Source of the DNA: Gynuella sp050296195
GTDB taxonomy: Bacteria; Pseudomonadota; Gammaproteobacteria; Pseudomonadales; Natronospirillaceae
Reading direction: 5' to 3' (one strand)
DNA length: 64,000 bases
Assembly: GCF_050296195.1 (NCBI RefSeq)
Contig: NZ_JBNKRB010000020.1
Made by a program: the position numbers and the translations under genes. The notes under the pieces are model-generated. The model was given only the letters and a program-made list of their open reading frames with translations. It was not told the DNA's origin and did not search any database. Shown piece after piece: positions 17,763 through 26,790 of the stretch; the stretch's first letter is position 1, and the number at the start of each line of letters is the position of its first letter.

Positions 17763-18962
17763 ATGCGCATACGTCTCGCAGTTCTATTTTTTATCGCTTT
17801 GACAGCCATACTATCGGGCCACACGCTGGCCGCCGACTGGCAGCAAATTCAACAACAGGCCCGGGGCCAGACAGTCTACTTTAACGCCTGGGGAGGCTCG
17901 GAAACCATCAACGATTATATTCGCTGGGCCGGCAAGGAAGTAAACCAGCGTTACGGCATCAAACTTGAGCAGGTCAAAGTCAATGACGCCGCTAATGTCG
18001 TCAGTCGTATCCTGGCCGAAAAAACTGCCGGCCGGACCACCGACGGCACTGTCGATCTGATCTGGATAAACGGTGAAAACTTTCGTGCCATGAAAGAGAA
18101 TGGTCTGTTATATGGTCCGTTTACCCAGGACCTGCCCAACTATGCTCTGGTCGACACTGAACACAAGATCACCACGCTGTATGACTTCACCACCCCGGTG
18201 GACAACCTCGAAGCCCCCTGGGGCATGGCACAGCTGGTGTTTATGTACGACTCTGCCAGAATCAGTAAGCCACCACGGAGCATGACAGAACTGCTGGCTT
18301 TTGCCCGCCAGCATCCAGGCCGTTTTACCTATCCCGCACCCCCGGCATTTCACGGCACCACATTTCTGAAACAAGCGCTTTATGAGCTGGCTCAGGATCC
18401 CTCAGTATTGTCCAAACCGGTCAGTGAAGCGGATTTCGACCAGGTAACCAAACCTTTATGGGACTTCCTGGACCAACTCCATCCACTGATGTGGCGTCAG
18501 GGTAAAACCTTTACCTCGGGCTCAGCAGAAATGCAGCAGTTACTGAATGACGGCGAAATTGATATTTCCCTGTCCTTTAACCCCAATGATGCCAGCAACG
18601 CAATCGAAAGTGGCGAACTGCCGGACACCATTCGCAGTTATGTGCACCGCAGCGGCACTATCGCCAATACCCACTTTGTCGCCATTCCGTTCAATGCCTC
18701 AGCCAAGGCAGCAGCCATGGTTGTCGCTAACTTCCTCATGTCACCACAGGCTCAGGCCCATAAAGCAGACACTCAAATCTGGGGTGACCCCACGGTGCTG
18801 TCCATGGACAAGTTAAGCAGTGCTGATAAAGCGTTGTTCGATGCCCTGCCAATCGGCAAAGCGCCACTATCAGCTCAGGATCTGGCCAATGTCATTCCGG
18901 AACCCCATGTCAGCTGGGTGGAACCATTGGAACAGGCCTGGCAGCAACGCTATGCACATTAA
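17763..18962 (+). CDS. ynjB: YnjB-type ABC transporter periplasmic binding protein
   Basis: Periplasmic substrate-binding protein of 399 residues. The signal peptide MRIRLAVLFFIALTAILSG..LAA precedes a mature start at about residue 24. The mature part has QTVYFNAWGGSETINDYIRW, VDLIWINGENFRAMKENGLL, and APWGMAQLVFMYD, which together are characteristic of YnjB-type binding proteins in the sulfate/iron/thiamine-binding superfamily. The substrate of the YnjBCD system is not established. The ATG follows AAGGA by seven bases. It is first in the ynjB-C-D-F operon, divergent from glnE. No riboswitch was seen upstream. Confidence 0.88.
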   Translation: MRIRLAVLFFIALTAILSGHTLAADWQQIQQQARGQTVYFNAWGGSETINDYIRWAGKEVNQRYGIKLEQVKVNDAANVVSRILAEKTAGRTTDGTVDLIWINGENFRAMKENGLLYGPFTQDLPNYALVDTEHKITTLYDFTTPVDNLEAPWGMAQLVFMYDSARISKPPRSMTELLAFARQHPGRFTYPAPPAFHGTTFLKQALYELAQDPSVLSKPVSEADFDQVTKPLWDFLDQLHPLMWRQGKTFTSGSAEMQQLLNDGEIDISLSFNPNDASNAIESGELPDTIRSYVHRSGTIANTHFVAIPFNASAKAAAMVVANFLMSPQAQAHKADTQIWGDPTVLSMDKLSSADKALFDALPIGKAPLSAQDLANVIPEPHVSWVEPLEQAWQQRYAH

Positions 18963-18972
18963 GGCCTGACTA

Positions 18973-20658
18973 TTGAAAAACAGCCACCTGCGATGGTTTC
19001 CACGACTGACACTGGCAGCGTTCCTGCTGCCACTGGGGTTTGGTCTGTTTGCCACCTGGTTGCCGGCAGTGGGATATCTGCCGGCCATTGGGGCTCATCA
19101 ACTGAGCCTGACACCTCTGCAGCAGGTGTTCAGTCACCCATCGGCCATCAGTGCTCTTTGGCTAACCCTTAAAACCGGATTGTTATCTGCCGTATTCGCC
19201 ACACTCCTGAGCCTGTTACTGTTAATGCTACTCTACGACACTCGTTTCTGGCGAATCATTCAATGGCTACTGGCACCGGTACTGGCATTTCCCCATGTGG
19301 CCTTCGCTGCGGGGCTGGCTCTGCTGATTGCACCGAGTGGTTGGCTGATGCGCTTGATCTCGCCAGGTCTGAGCGGTTTTGAAACACCGCCGGACTGGCT
19401 GCTGGTCAAAGATCCGGCCGGTTTCAGCCTGATTCTCACCCTGACCCTCAAAGAGTTACCTTTCCTATTGTTGATGGGTCTGTCTGCGGTTCATCAGCTG
19501 GCCATCCGCAAAAGCCTGATAGTTGCCCGCAGCCTGGGTTACGACCGCTGTCAGAGCTGGCTCAAAATTCTGCTACCTCAACTCTGGCCACAACTACGTC
19601 TGCCGATACTGGCAGTACTGGTTTATTCGCTGTCGACGGTGGAACTGGCGCTGGTGATCGGGCCAACTACCCCACCAACCTTTGCGGTATTGATCCACCG
19701 CTGGTTTAACGACCCGGATTTGCAACAACGACTCACGGCCTCCGCTGCTGCTACGTTATTGCTGCTGATCTGCATAATGGCAGTGGCAACGGTACTGATC
19801 GCAGAGAAACTCATGCAACGATACTGTCGTGGCTGGCTGATCAATGGCCGTCGAACCAGTTATCTGAAAATACTCAGACCGCTGGCCGCCCCGGTTGCGG
19901 CCGGACTGTTGATCATTACCGGTCTTAATCTACTGGTTACAATACTATGGAGCGTGACCCGGCGCTGGCGCTTTCCCGATGCCCTGCCTTCGCAGTGGAG
20001 CGGACGATACTGGCTGGCCAGCCTGGAACAGCTACAGCAGCCACTGTGGAACACCCTACTGGCAGGGATGGGAACGGTGCTGATTGCAATAGTGCTGGTG
20101 ATCGGTTGTCTCGAATACGAACCGGTTCTTAAGCGTCAAAATACACGTTTTGACCCCAGCCGCACCCTGTGGCTGTTATACCTGCCATTGCTGATCCCAC
20201 AGATCGCATTTGTGTTCGGGCTGCAGACGTTGTTGCTGACCCTGCACCTGGAAGCCAGCTGGATCAGTCTGATCGGGTCTCACCTGATCTTCGTCTTGCC
20301 TTATACTTTTTTAACACTGGCCGGACCTTACCGGGCGTTTGATGAACGTTACCAGACCCTGGCCATCGCTCTGTGCCACTCCCGCTGGCGTGCATTCTGG
20401 CAGGTCAAACGAGCGCTGTTGATGCGCCCACTACTGTTGACCATGGCCGTGGGATTTGCCGTCAGCGTGGCGCAATATCTGGTGACGGTGTATGTCGGTG
20501 CCGGGCGCATTCCGACCATCACCACCGAAGCCGTCAGTCTGGCCAGCGGCAGTGACCGCCGGGTCGCCTCAGTTTACGTGCTCTGGCAACTGCTGATACC
20601 TTTGGCCGGCTATACTTTGGCATTGTGCTGGCCCGCCTACGGAAACCGACATTCATGA
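18973..20658 (+). CDS. ynjC: YnjC-type ABC transporter permease, two fused halves
   Basis: Inner-membrane permease of 561 residues with about 12 hydrophobic segments. Two permease halves lie in one chain: the ATPase-contact (EAA-like) loops are RSLGYDRCQSWLKILLPQL in the first half and LCHSRWRAFWQVKRALLM in the second. E. coli YnjC is also a double-length permease, so this is a family feature. The TTG start at 18973 lies eight bases behind AAGG and ten bases after the ynjB stop. The stop overlaps the ynjD start by four bases (ATGA), indicating translational coupling. Substrate unknown. Confidence 0.88.
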   Translation: MKNSHLRWFPRLTLAAFLLPLGFGLFATWLPAVGYLPAIGAHQLSLTPLQQVFSHPSAISALWLTLKTGLLSAVFATLLSLLLLMLLYDTRFWRIIQWLLAPVLAFPHVAFAAGLALLIAPSGWLMRLISPGLSGFETPPDWLLVKDPAGFSLILTLTLKELPFLLLMGLSAVHQLAIRKSLIVARSLGYDRCQSWLKILLPQLWPQLRLPILAVLVYSLSTVELALVIGPTTPPTFAVLIHRWFNDPDLQQRLTASAAATLLLLICIMAVATVLIAEKLMQRYCRGWLINGRRTSYLKILRPLAAPVAAGLLIITGLNLLVTILWSVTRRWRFPDALPSQWSGRYWLASLEQLQQPLWNTLLAGMGTVLIAIVLVIGCLEYEPVLKRQNTRFDPSRTLWLLYLPLLIPQIAFVFGLQTLLLTLHLEASWISLIGSHLIFVLPYTFLTLAGPYRAFDERYQTLAIALCHSRWRAFWQVKRALLMRPLLLTMAVGFAVSVAQYLVTVYVGAGRIPTITTEAVSLASGSDRRVASVYVLWQLLIPLAGYTLALCWPAYGNRHS

Positions 20659-21296
20659 CCCTGATTCTGCAACAACTGACAATCTCCACAACCGGCCGAC
20701 CGCCGTTAATCAGGCATTTCGATCTGGACATTCCGGCCGGCACCATCGCTACAGTCATGGGTCCCAGTGGTTGCGGTAAATCTACCCTGCTGGCTGCTAT
20801 CAATGGCAGCCTAAGCCATGACTTTCTGCTACAGGGACAAATTCTGCTAAATGGCGAAAATATTCATGACCGCCCCATGGAGCACCGACATATCGGCACT
20901 CTGTTTCAGGACGACCTGCTGTTCCCACATATGGATGTGTTTGAAAATATGGCCTTCGGTATTCCACCAGGCACTCATCGCAGGGAACGACAGTTACAGA
21001 TTGAAACAGCCCTTCAGGAAGCGGGTCTGGCAGGGTTCGAACGTCGCCGTATTGATACCCTGTCGGGGGGACAACGAGCGCGAATAAGCCTGTTGAGGAC
21101 ATTACTGTCACAGCCAAAAGCCATCCTCCTCGATGAACCCTTTAACAAACTCGACCAGCAACTACGCTCGCAGTTTCGACAATTTGTATTTGACCAGATC
21201 CGCGAGCGACAGATACCGGCGCTGCTGGTGACCCACGATTCCCAAGACCGGCCAGAATCCGGACAACTGATTCAACTGGAGAATAACCATGCTTGA
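20655..21296 (+). CDS. ynjD: YnjD-type ABC transporter ATP-binding protein
   Basis: 213-residue ABC ATPase energising the YnjBC importer. Walker A is MGPSGCGKST, the Q-loop is LFQDDLLFPH, the signature is LSGGQRARISLLR, Walker B is AILLDEPFNKLD and the switch histidine is in VTHDSQD. The ATG at 20655 overlaps the ynjC stop, which decides against the longer frame beginning at 20625. The C terminus stops right after the switch region, so there is no TOBE or regulatory domain. The last eight bases overlap the start of the ynjF gene. Confidence 0.93.
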   Translation: MTLILQQLTISTTGRPPLIRHFDLDIPAGTIATVMGPSGCGKSTLLAAINGSLSHDFLLQGQILLNGENIHDRPMEHRHIGTLFQDDLLFPHMDVFENMAFGIPPGTHRRERQLQIETALQEAGLAGFERRRIDTLSGGQRARISLLRTLLSQPKAILLDEPFNKLDQQLRSQFRQFVFDQIRERQIPALLVTHDSQDRPESGQLIQLENNHA

Positions 21297-21942
21297 CCGC
21301 TGGACACTGCCATTGCTGAAACGGCCCTGGCACTTTCTCGCCATCAGAATGGCGGCTGCTGGTATTAAAGCCAATGAAGTTACCCTGGCCGGCTTCACCA
21401 TTGGCCTGCTGGCCGTACCGTTGCTAGCAACCCAACACTACCTGCTGGCACTGCTGGTCATTGCCCTGAACCGGATCGCCGATGGCCTAGACGGCGAACT
21501 GGCACGTCTGCAGGGTAGTACCGATCACGGTGCCTTTCTCGATATCGTCCTGGATTTTATCTTTTATGCCGCCGTGGTATTGGGATTTGCCCTGGCAGCA
21601 CCGCAGAACAATGCCCTGGCAGCATGTGCGCTGTTATTCGGGTTCATGGGAACAGGGTCAAGCTTTCTGGCATTTGCCATTATGGCGGAAAAGCTTCAGC
21701 TGAAAAGCCTGATATATCAGAACAAGGGGTTTCACTATCTGGATGGTTTGGCTGAAGGCACCGAAACCATTCTGTTTTTTGTGGCATTCTGCCTGCTGCC
21801 GGAACACTTCACTTTGCTGGCGTGGGTCTTTGCCGGCATCTGCTATGTCACCACCGCCACACGGGTCTGGTCAGGCTTTTTGACCATTCAATCAACAGCT
21901 ACCCGCGGTAATGTCGCAAGCCACTGCGAAACCAAGAATTAG
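21289..21942 (+). CDS. ynjF: YnjF-like CDP-alcohol phosphatidyltransferase family membrane protein
   Basis: Inner-membrane enzyme of 217 residues with about five to six hydrophobic segments. It carries the CDP-alcohol phosphatidyltransferase motif, DGLDGELARLQG followed by HGAFLDIVLD; the spacing between AR and the next G is seven residues rather than the usual eight, as I recall it in E. coli YnjF. The enzyme should displace CMP from a CDP-linked alcohol, but neither substrate is known. Coupled by an eight-base overlap to ynjD, so it belongs to the transporter operon; E. coli has ynjE (a rhodanese) in between, which is absent here. Confidence 0.88.
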   Translation: MLDRWTLPLLKRPWHFLAIRMAAAGIKANEVTLAGFTIGLLAVPLLATQHYLLALLVIALNRIADGLDGELARLQGSTDHGAFLDIVLDFIFYAAVVLGFALAAPQNNALAACALLFGFMGTGSSFLAFAIMAEKLQLKSLIYQNKGFHYLDGLAEGTETILFFVAFCLLPEHFTLLAWVFAGICYVTTATRVWSGFLTIQSTATRGNVASHCETKN

Positions 21943-22472
21943 GGTCAGGATTTGCATCGACGACAAGCGATACTTGGGTGCACAGTATCGCGTCCATGAT
22001 TTTATCATTGTCGATATTGTTATTCGGGAATGGCAAGAACAGTTGCCAAAATTTCTGACATTTATAGCCAATCCAAACGGCGGGTATCTCAAATGTCACA
22101 GCGGCCAGATTAACCTGCTTTCTTGGCCCGGTCGGTCACATTAACATAATAACTATCGTAAACGATTATTTGCCACCGCCCATATAGCCATATAAATGCT
22201 AAACCGTGCAGTCTTAATTTGGCAGTTCGCATGGAAAATCAGAACGATCGCGAGCCATCCTGTTCCCACAATTATCAGTCTGACTGAAATTATCCGTGTG
22301 ATTGTCAAGTACAGCAGATATCCATCAGTCACATGCTGCAAATGAATTTCATTCACACGGGCACTGAATAAAGAAACAACAACTCCAGAGATTATATAAG
22401 AGAATACTTGATCCCAAAGTCGTTTAACGGAATCATTCACGCCAATTTTTTAATACTGGCACAGGAACTTCT
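21943..22472. other. 530-base gene-poor, AT-rich gap between ynjF and kpsF
   Basis: No gene is supported with confidence. A 77-codon frame at 21911-22144 (+) overlaps the end of ynjF and resembles nothing I know. A 95-codon frame at 22153-22440 (-) would begin at a GTG without ribosome site and has three hydrophobic stretches, so a small membrane protein is possible. The stretch is richer in A and T than its neighbours and must also hold the kpsF promoter. It may be the remains of a decayed gene. Confidence 0.5.
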
Positions 22473-23426
22473 ATGGACATTCTGGAGACTGCACGTAACG
22501 TCATCAGTACCGAAATCGATGCGCTGATCAGCATGAACAAACGCCTGGATCAGCGTTTTGAAAAAGCAGTCGAAATTGTTGAGCAGTCAAGAGGGAGGGT
22601 TGTCGTAGTGGGAATGGGCAAGTCAGGCATTGTCGGACATAAGATTTCGGCAACACTTGCATCCACTGGAACGCCTTCATTTTTTGTCCATCCTGGCGAA
22701 GCGTTTCATGGTGACCTGGGAATGATCCGTCCTATGGATGTTGCTCTGTTAATTTCCAACAGTGGCGAGACCGAAGAAGTGATTCGCCTGCTGTCATTTT
22801 TGGAATATCAACAAAATGCGGTCATTGCCATGACTGGAAACCTGGACTCCACCCTGGCCAGACACGCCGATACCGTGCTGGATATTTCGGTTAGTCGTGA
22901 AGCCTGTAGTAACAACCTTGCACCCACCTCTTCCACGACTGCCACACTGGTCATGGGGGATGCCCTGGCAGTGACGCTTTCATCACTGAAGAATTTTCAG
23001 CCGGAGGATTTTGCCCGTTTTCACCCGGGAGGCAACCTTGGTCGCCGCCTGCTGACCCGGGTCAGGGACGTCATGCACAACCGGTCTCTGCCGGTCTGTT
23101 CTCCGGAAGCGACTTTCCGTGAAGTCGTACATGTGATGACAGAGGGACGCTTGGGCGTCGCTCTGATTATGAGTGGGCCATCCTTGCGGGGGATCATTAC
23201 TGATGGAGATGTCCGGCGCACGCTTGAACGCAACGATAATCCTCTGGCACTACTCGCCTCAGAAGTCATGACCTCAAATCCCAAAACGATCAATGAAAAT
23301 GAGCGTTTTGCCGTGGCTGAAGAACACATGAACCAAAACAAAATCAATGCTCTGGTCGTAGCGAATGATGAAGGTATAGTGACCGGTATATTGCAAATTT
23401 ACGATCTGCAAAGAAGTAACCGCTGA
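22473..23426 (+). CDS. kpsF: Arabinose-5-phosphate isomerase (KpsF/KdsD)
   Basis: 317-residue isomerase converting ribulose 5-phosphate to arabinose 5-phosphate, the precursor of Kdo. An SIS domain covers about residues 30-170, with VVVVGMGKSGIVGHKISATLAST, SFFVHPGEAFHGDLGM, ISNSGETEEV and PTSSTTATLVMGDALA read in parts, and two CBS domains fill residues 203-317. The ATG has AGGA six bases upstream. Because it is followed by kpsC and kpsS it is called KpsF, though it could equally serve lipopolysaccharide Kdo like KdsD. The kpsC start is 25 bases after its stop. Confidence 0.93.
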   Translation: MDILETARNVISTEIDALISMNKRLDQRFEKAVEIVEQSRGRVVVVGMGKSGIVGHKISATLASTGTPSFFVHPGEAFHGDLGMIRPMDVALLISNSGETEEVIRLLSFLEYQQNAVIAMTGNLDSTLARHADTVLDISVSREACSNNLAPTSSTTATLVMGDALAVTLSSLKNFQPEDFARFHPGGNLGRRLLTRVRDVMHNRSLPVCSPEATFREVVHVMTEGRLGVALIMSGPSLRGIITDGDVRRTLERNDNPLALLASEVMTSNPKTINENERFAVAEEHMNQNKINALVVANDEGIVTGILQIYDLQRSNR

Positions 23427-23451
23427 TTTGCGCAAGGGATAAAATCATTCG

Positions 23452-25500
23452 ATGCTGGGACTGACTTCCAGAGGCATTGCACACATACCATTCCTGAGCC
23501 GTTTTCTGGGCGAAGGAGTTATCCGTATCAGGCGCTGGCAACGCTCGTCGATAGTACGGGCAATCATAGGCTGGGGACAACGTCCTTCCACGCGGCGTTC
23601 GCGCGCCACAGCAAAACGCCTCAACGTACCATTTATAGCCCTGGAAGATGGCCTATTGCGCTCCTTCGGCACCGGTCGCTATTTTCCACCACTGTCTCTG
23701 GTCATCGATCACAGTGGTATTTATTACGATGCCAACAATGCTTCAGATTTGGAAAACCTGTTGAATTCTGATCGCTCACTACTGACGTCAGAGAGTCTCG
23801 ATATTAAAGCGGAAATATGCCGCTTAAAGCTCAGTAAGTACAATCATGCTCCCGCAACCCAGCTGAAATTAAAGCAACCAGCCATACTGGTGGTCGATCA
23901 GACCTGGGGTGATATGGGCGTGACTTTGGCCAATGCAGATGCCCGGACCTTCCAGACCATGCTGGCCGCAGCCATCGCCGAAAACCCTGGCGCAACGATT
24001 TATATAAAAACCCACCCGGAAGTTTTATCCGGACAGAAAGCAGGCTATTTAACAGATATCGCAGAAACCGATAAAGTTATCAAAATAACCGGATCAGTGA
24101 ATCCCATGAGCCTGATTGAACAAACCGATAAAGTGTATGTGGTCAGCTCAACCATGGGATTTGAAGCATTACTGTTGAACAAACCCGTCAGCTGTTTTGG
24201 ACTTCCCTGGTATGCCGGCTGGGGGGTTACCGAAGATCGCCAGCAATGTCCACGTAGACTGCGACAACGTTCCATCGATGAATTGTTCAGCGCGGCATAT
24301 TTGCATTACTGCCGTTACCTTGATCCCTACACTCATCAACCCGGACAAATTCGCGATGTCATCCACTGGCTCCAACATCAACAACAAATGACGCATCAAT
24401 ATTCCGGCCGGATGATTGCCATTGGCTGGCGCCGCTGGCGGGCTCACAACCTGAAACCACTATTGTCGCTGTATCCGGAAAAGGTATTGTTCGCCGATAC
24501 CTGCAACAAAGCGGCAAAACTGAAGCCCCAGCCGGATGACTGTCTGCTGATCTGGGGCCAGAATGAACCAGACGGTTTGCAGCAACTGTCCCAAACCAGT
24601 GGTGCCAGAGTCTTGCGTATTGAGGATGGTTTCATTCGCTCAGTAGGTTTAGGGTCTGATCTGATCCGGCCAATGTCTCTGGTATTCGATGAACAGGGTG
24701 TATACTTTGATCCGCGCTATCCATCATCCCTTGAAACCATATTGAGCGATAGTCGTTTCGATGACGAAGAACTGTTACGGGCACAAAATGTGCGTACATT
24801 TATCGTCAATCATGGCATCAGCAAATACAATGTTGAGAGCCGAAAACCGGTCAACTGGAACAGCCAGGGTAAAAAAATATTACTGGTACCCGGGCAGGTC
24901 GAAACAGATGCGTCTATTCTTTATGGATGCACAACTGTGAAGACCAATCTGGGCTTGTTGCAGGCAGCCCGATCTGCTGATCCTGATGCATTCATTGTCT
25001 ATAAACCGCATCCGGATGTCATGTCACTGAATCGGCGCGGCCGATTGGCAATGACTGCAGCAGCCAAGTGGGCAGACCATATAGAGACTGAATCATCCGT
25101 TGTCAGTTGTCTGGATGCCTGTCATGAAGTACATACCATGACATCATTGACAGGATTCGATGCGCTCTTGCGAAATAAGAAAGTCGTTGTATATGGTCAG
25201 CCATTTTATGCCGGCTGGGGGTTGACTGTTGATAAAGAAAGTGACGGAATTGCCTTTACCCGCAGACAGCGCATGCTGTCTCTGGATGAACTGGTAGCGG
25301 GCTCACTCTTACGCTATCCGATTTATTGGGACTGGTCACTGAATGGCTACACCAGTTGTGAATCGGTCTTAAGAGAAATCGTGGAACAGCGCTCCACACT
25401 GGAGCAAAATGGGAGATTGCAAACATTACAACGCGGCTACCTACGACGCCAAGGCCGGAAACTCCGCGTTCTGATCAGCGCCTGGACAGCGAAAGTATGA
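23452..25500 (+). CDS. kpsC: Capsule Kdo-linker glycosyltransferase KpsC
   Basis: Cytoplasmic enzyme of 682 residues that builds the beta-Kdo linker on lyso-phosphatidylglycerol used to anchor group 2 type capsules. It is an internal duplication: residues about 1-310 and 320-682 each contain LEDGLLRSFG- or IEDGFIRSVG-like segments, a KTHPEVL or KPHPDVM block, and a YAGWG motif (PWYAGWG and PFYAGWG). KpsC proteins are known to hold two alternating beta-Kdo transferase domains, which fits. It overlaps kpsS by four bases (ATGA), so the two are coupled. Exporter genes kpsMTED are absent from the window. Confidence 0.93.
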   Translation: MLGLTSRGIAHIPFLSRFLGEGVIRIRRWQRSSIVRAIIGWGQRPSTRRSRATAKRLNVPFIALEDGLLRSFGTGRYFPPLSLVIDHSGIYYDANNASDLENLLNSDRSLLTSESLDIKAEICRLKLSKYNHAPATQLKLKQPAILVVDQTWGDMGVTLANADARTFQTMLAAAIAENPGATIYIKTHPEVLSGQKAGYLTDIAETDKVIKITGSVNPMSLIEQTDKVYVVSSTMGFEALLLNKPVSCFGLPWYAGWGVTEDRQQCPRRLRQRSIDELFSAAYLHYCRYLDPYTHQPGQIRDVIHWLQHQQQMTHQYSGRMIAIGWRRWRAHNLKPLLSLYPEKVLFADTCNKAAKLKPQPDDCLLIWGQNEPDGLQQLSQTSGARVLRIEDGFIRSVGLGSDLIRPMSLVFDEQGVYFDPRYPSSLETILSDSRFDDEELLRAQNVRTFIVNHGISKYNVESRKPVNWNSQGKKILLVPGQVETDASILYGCTTVKTNLGLLQAARSADPDAFIVYKPHPDVMSLNRRGRLAMTAAAKWADHIETESSVVSCLDACHEVHTMTSLTGFDALLRNKKVVVYGQPFYAGWGLTVDKESDGIAFTRRQRMLSLDELVAGSLLRYPIYWDWSLNGYTSCESVLREIVEQRSTLEQNGRLQTLQRGYLRRQGRKLRVLISAWTAKV

Positions 25501-26726
25501 TATCACCGGGAGTGCAGAGCTTCTCCGGTAAGAGAGTTCTGTTGCTGCAGGGACCGATTGGACCTTTTTTCCGTCTTCTTGCAAAAGACTTAAAGACTGT
25601 TGGCGCAAAAGTATTCAAGGTCAATTTCAACGCCGGAGATTGGCTATTCTATCCTAAAGATGCCCTGAACTATCGTGGCACTATGGATGATTGGCCTCTG
25701 TGGTTTGAAGATCTTGTGCTACGACTGAAAATAGATACAGTTTTGCTGTTTGGAGACTGTCGTCCAATTCATCGTGCTGCCCATGCAATTGCCACCAAAC
25801 TGAAACTGGATGTCGGCGTATTCGAAGAAGGCTACATACGGCCGGACTACATCACGCTGGAACGCTCTGGCGTTAACGGTCATTCAAAAATTCCCAGACA
25901 ACCAGAGCTGTTTAAGAAAGTGACAGCCCCGGTTGCACAAACCCATCCCATTCCCAAAACTTATAACCTGATGCTCTGGTATGGCTTCTGTTACTTCACC
26001 ATTGGCAGCTTTGGTACGCCCTGGTTTCTTCACTACAAACATCATCGCCCTTTGACCATCCTGGAAGCATTACCCTGGCTGCGTTCCGCCTGGCGTAAAC
26101 TGAAATACAAATGGCTTGAGCATAATCAACAGGATGATTTGGTACAAAACTGGAGCAATCACTTTTTCCTGGTACCTCTGCAGGTATTTAACGACTCACA
26201 GATCACCGTTCATGCGGACTGCATCAATATCCGGCATTTTATCAAGCAGACATTGAACTCGTTCGCCACTCATGCACCAGCCAATACGCTACTGGTTTTC
26301 AAACATCATCCGATGGACCGTGGTTATTGTAACTACCAGACCCTGATCAAACGGCTGGCTGACCGCGCTGGAATATCCGATAGGGTCCGTTACATTCATG
26401 ATCAACATCTGCCGACGTTGCTCGATCATGCTCGCGGGGTGGTAGTGGTCAATAGTACGGTAGGGTTTTCTGCGCTTTATCACGATACGCCCACCAAGAC
26501 CTGTGGCCGGGCCTTTTATGATATGGAAGGACTGACGTACCAGGGATCTCTGGATGATTTCTGGCAACAGGCAGAGAATATTCAACTGGATAAGCTGCTG
26601 TATAAAAATGTCCGGAATTACGTGATTACCCGAACCCAACTCAATGGCAGTTTTTATAAAAAAATCAAAAATGCCGGATTCTATTCTGGCGTTATTTTCC
26701 CAAACTCACCCAAAACCCGCCCTTAG
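25497..26726 (+). CDS. kpsS: Capsule Kdo-linker glycosyltransferase KpsS
   Basis: 409-residue single-domain partner of KpsC that adds the first beta-Kdo to lyso-phosphatidylglycerol. The N terminus with VLLLQGPIGPFFRLLAKDL and VFKVNFNAGDWLFYP is characteristic, as are FEEGYIRPDYITLE, FKHHPMDRGYCNY and VVNSTVGFSALYH, each read in parts. The start codon overlaps the kpsC stop. The operon ends here; no hairpin with a T tract follows and the next gene starts 64 bases on in the same direction. Confidence 0.93.
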   Translation: MISPGVQSFSGKRVLLLQGPIGPFFRLLAKDLKTVGAKVFKVNFNAGDWLFYPKDALNYRGTMDDWPLWFEDLVLRLKIDTVLLFGDCRPIHRAAHAIATKLKLDVGVFEEGYIRPDYITLERSGVNGHSKIPRQPELFKKVTAPVAQTHPIPKTYNLMLWYGFCYFTIGSFGTPWFLHYKHHRPLTILEALPWLRSAWRKLKYKWLEHNQQDDLVQNWSNHFFLVPLQVFNDSQITVHADCINIRHFIKQTLNSFATHAPANTLLVFKHHPMDRGYCNYQTLIKRLADRAGISDRVRYIHDQHLPTLLDHARGVVVVNSTVGFSALYHDTPTKTCGRAFYDMEGLTYQGSLDDFWQQAENIQLDKLLYKNVRNYVITRTQLNGSFYKKIKNAGFYSGVIFPNSPKTRP

Positions 26727-26790
26727 AGATCGTCCGCTACGATTCGGTTTCCGGCATACTGCCGGACCGGGCAGACCCAATAGGAGCAGT

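Noticed and set aside
21911..22144. 77-codon frame overlapping the end of ynjF
   Set aside because: It overlaps a well-supported gene in another frame and its sequence is not recognisable.
22153..22440. 95-codon frame on the minus strand with three hydrophobic stretches
   Set aside because: It would start at a GTG without ribosome site and matches no family known to me, so it is mentioned only in the gap entry.
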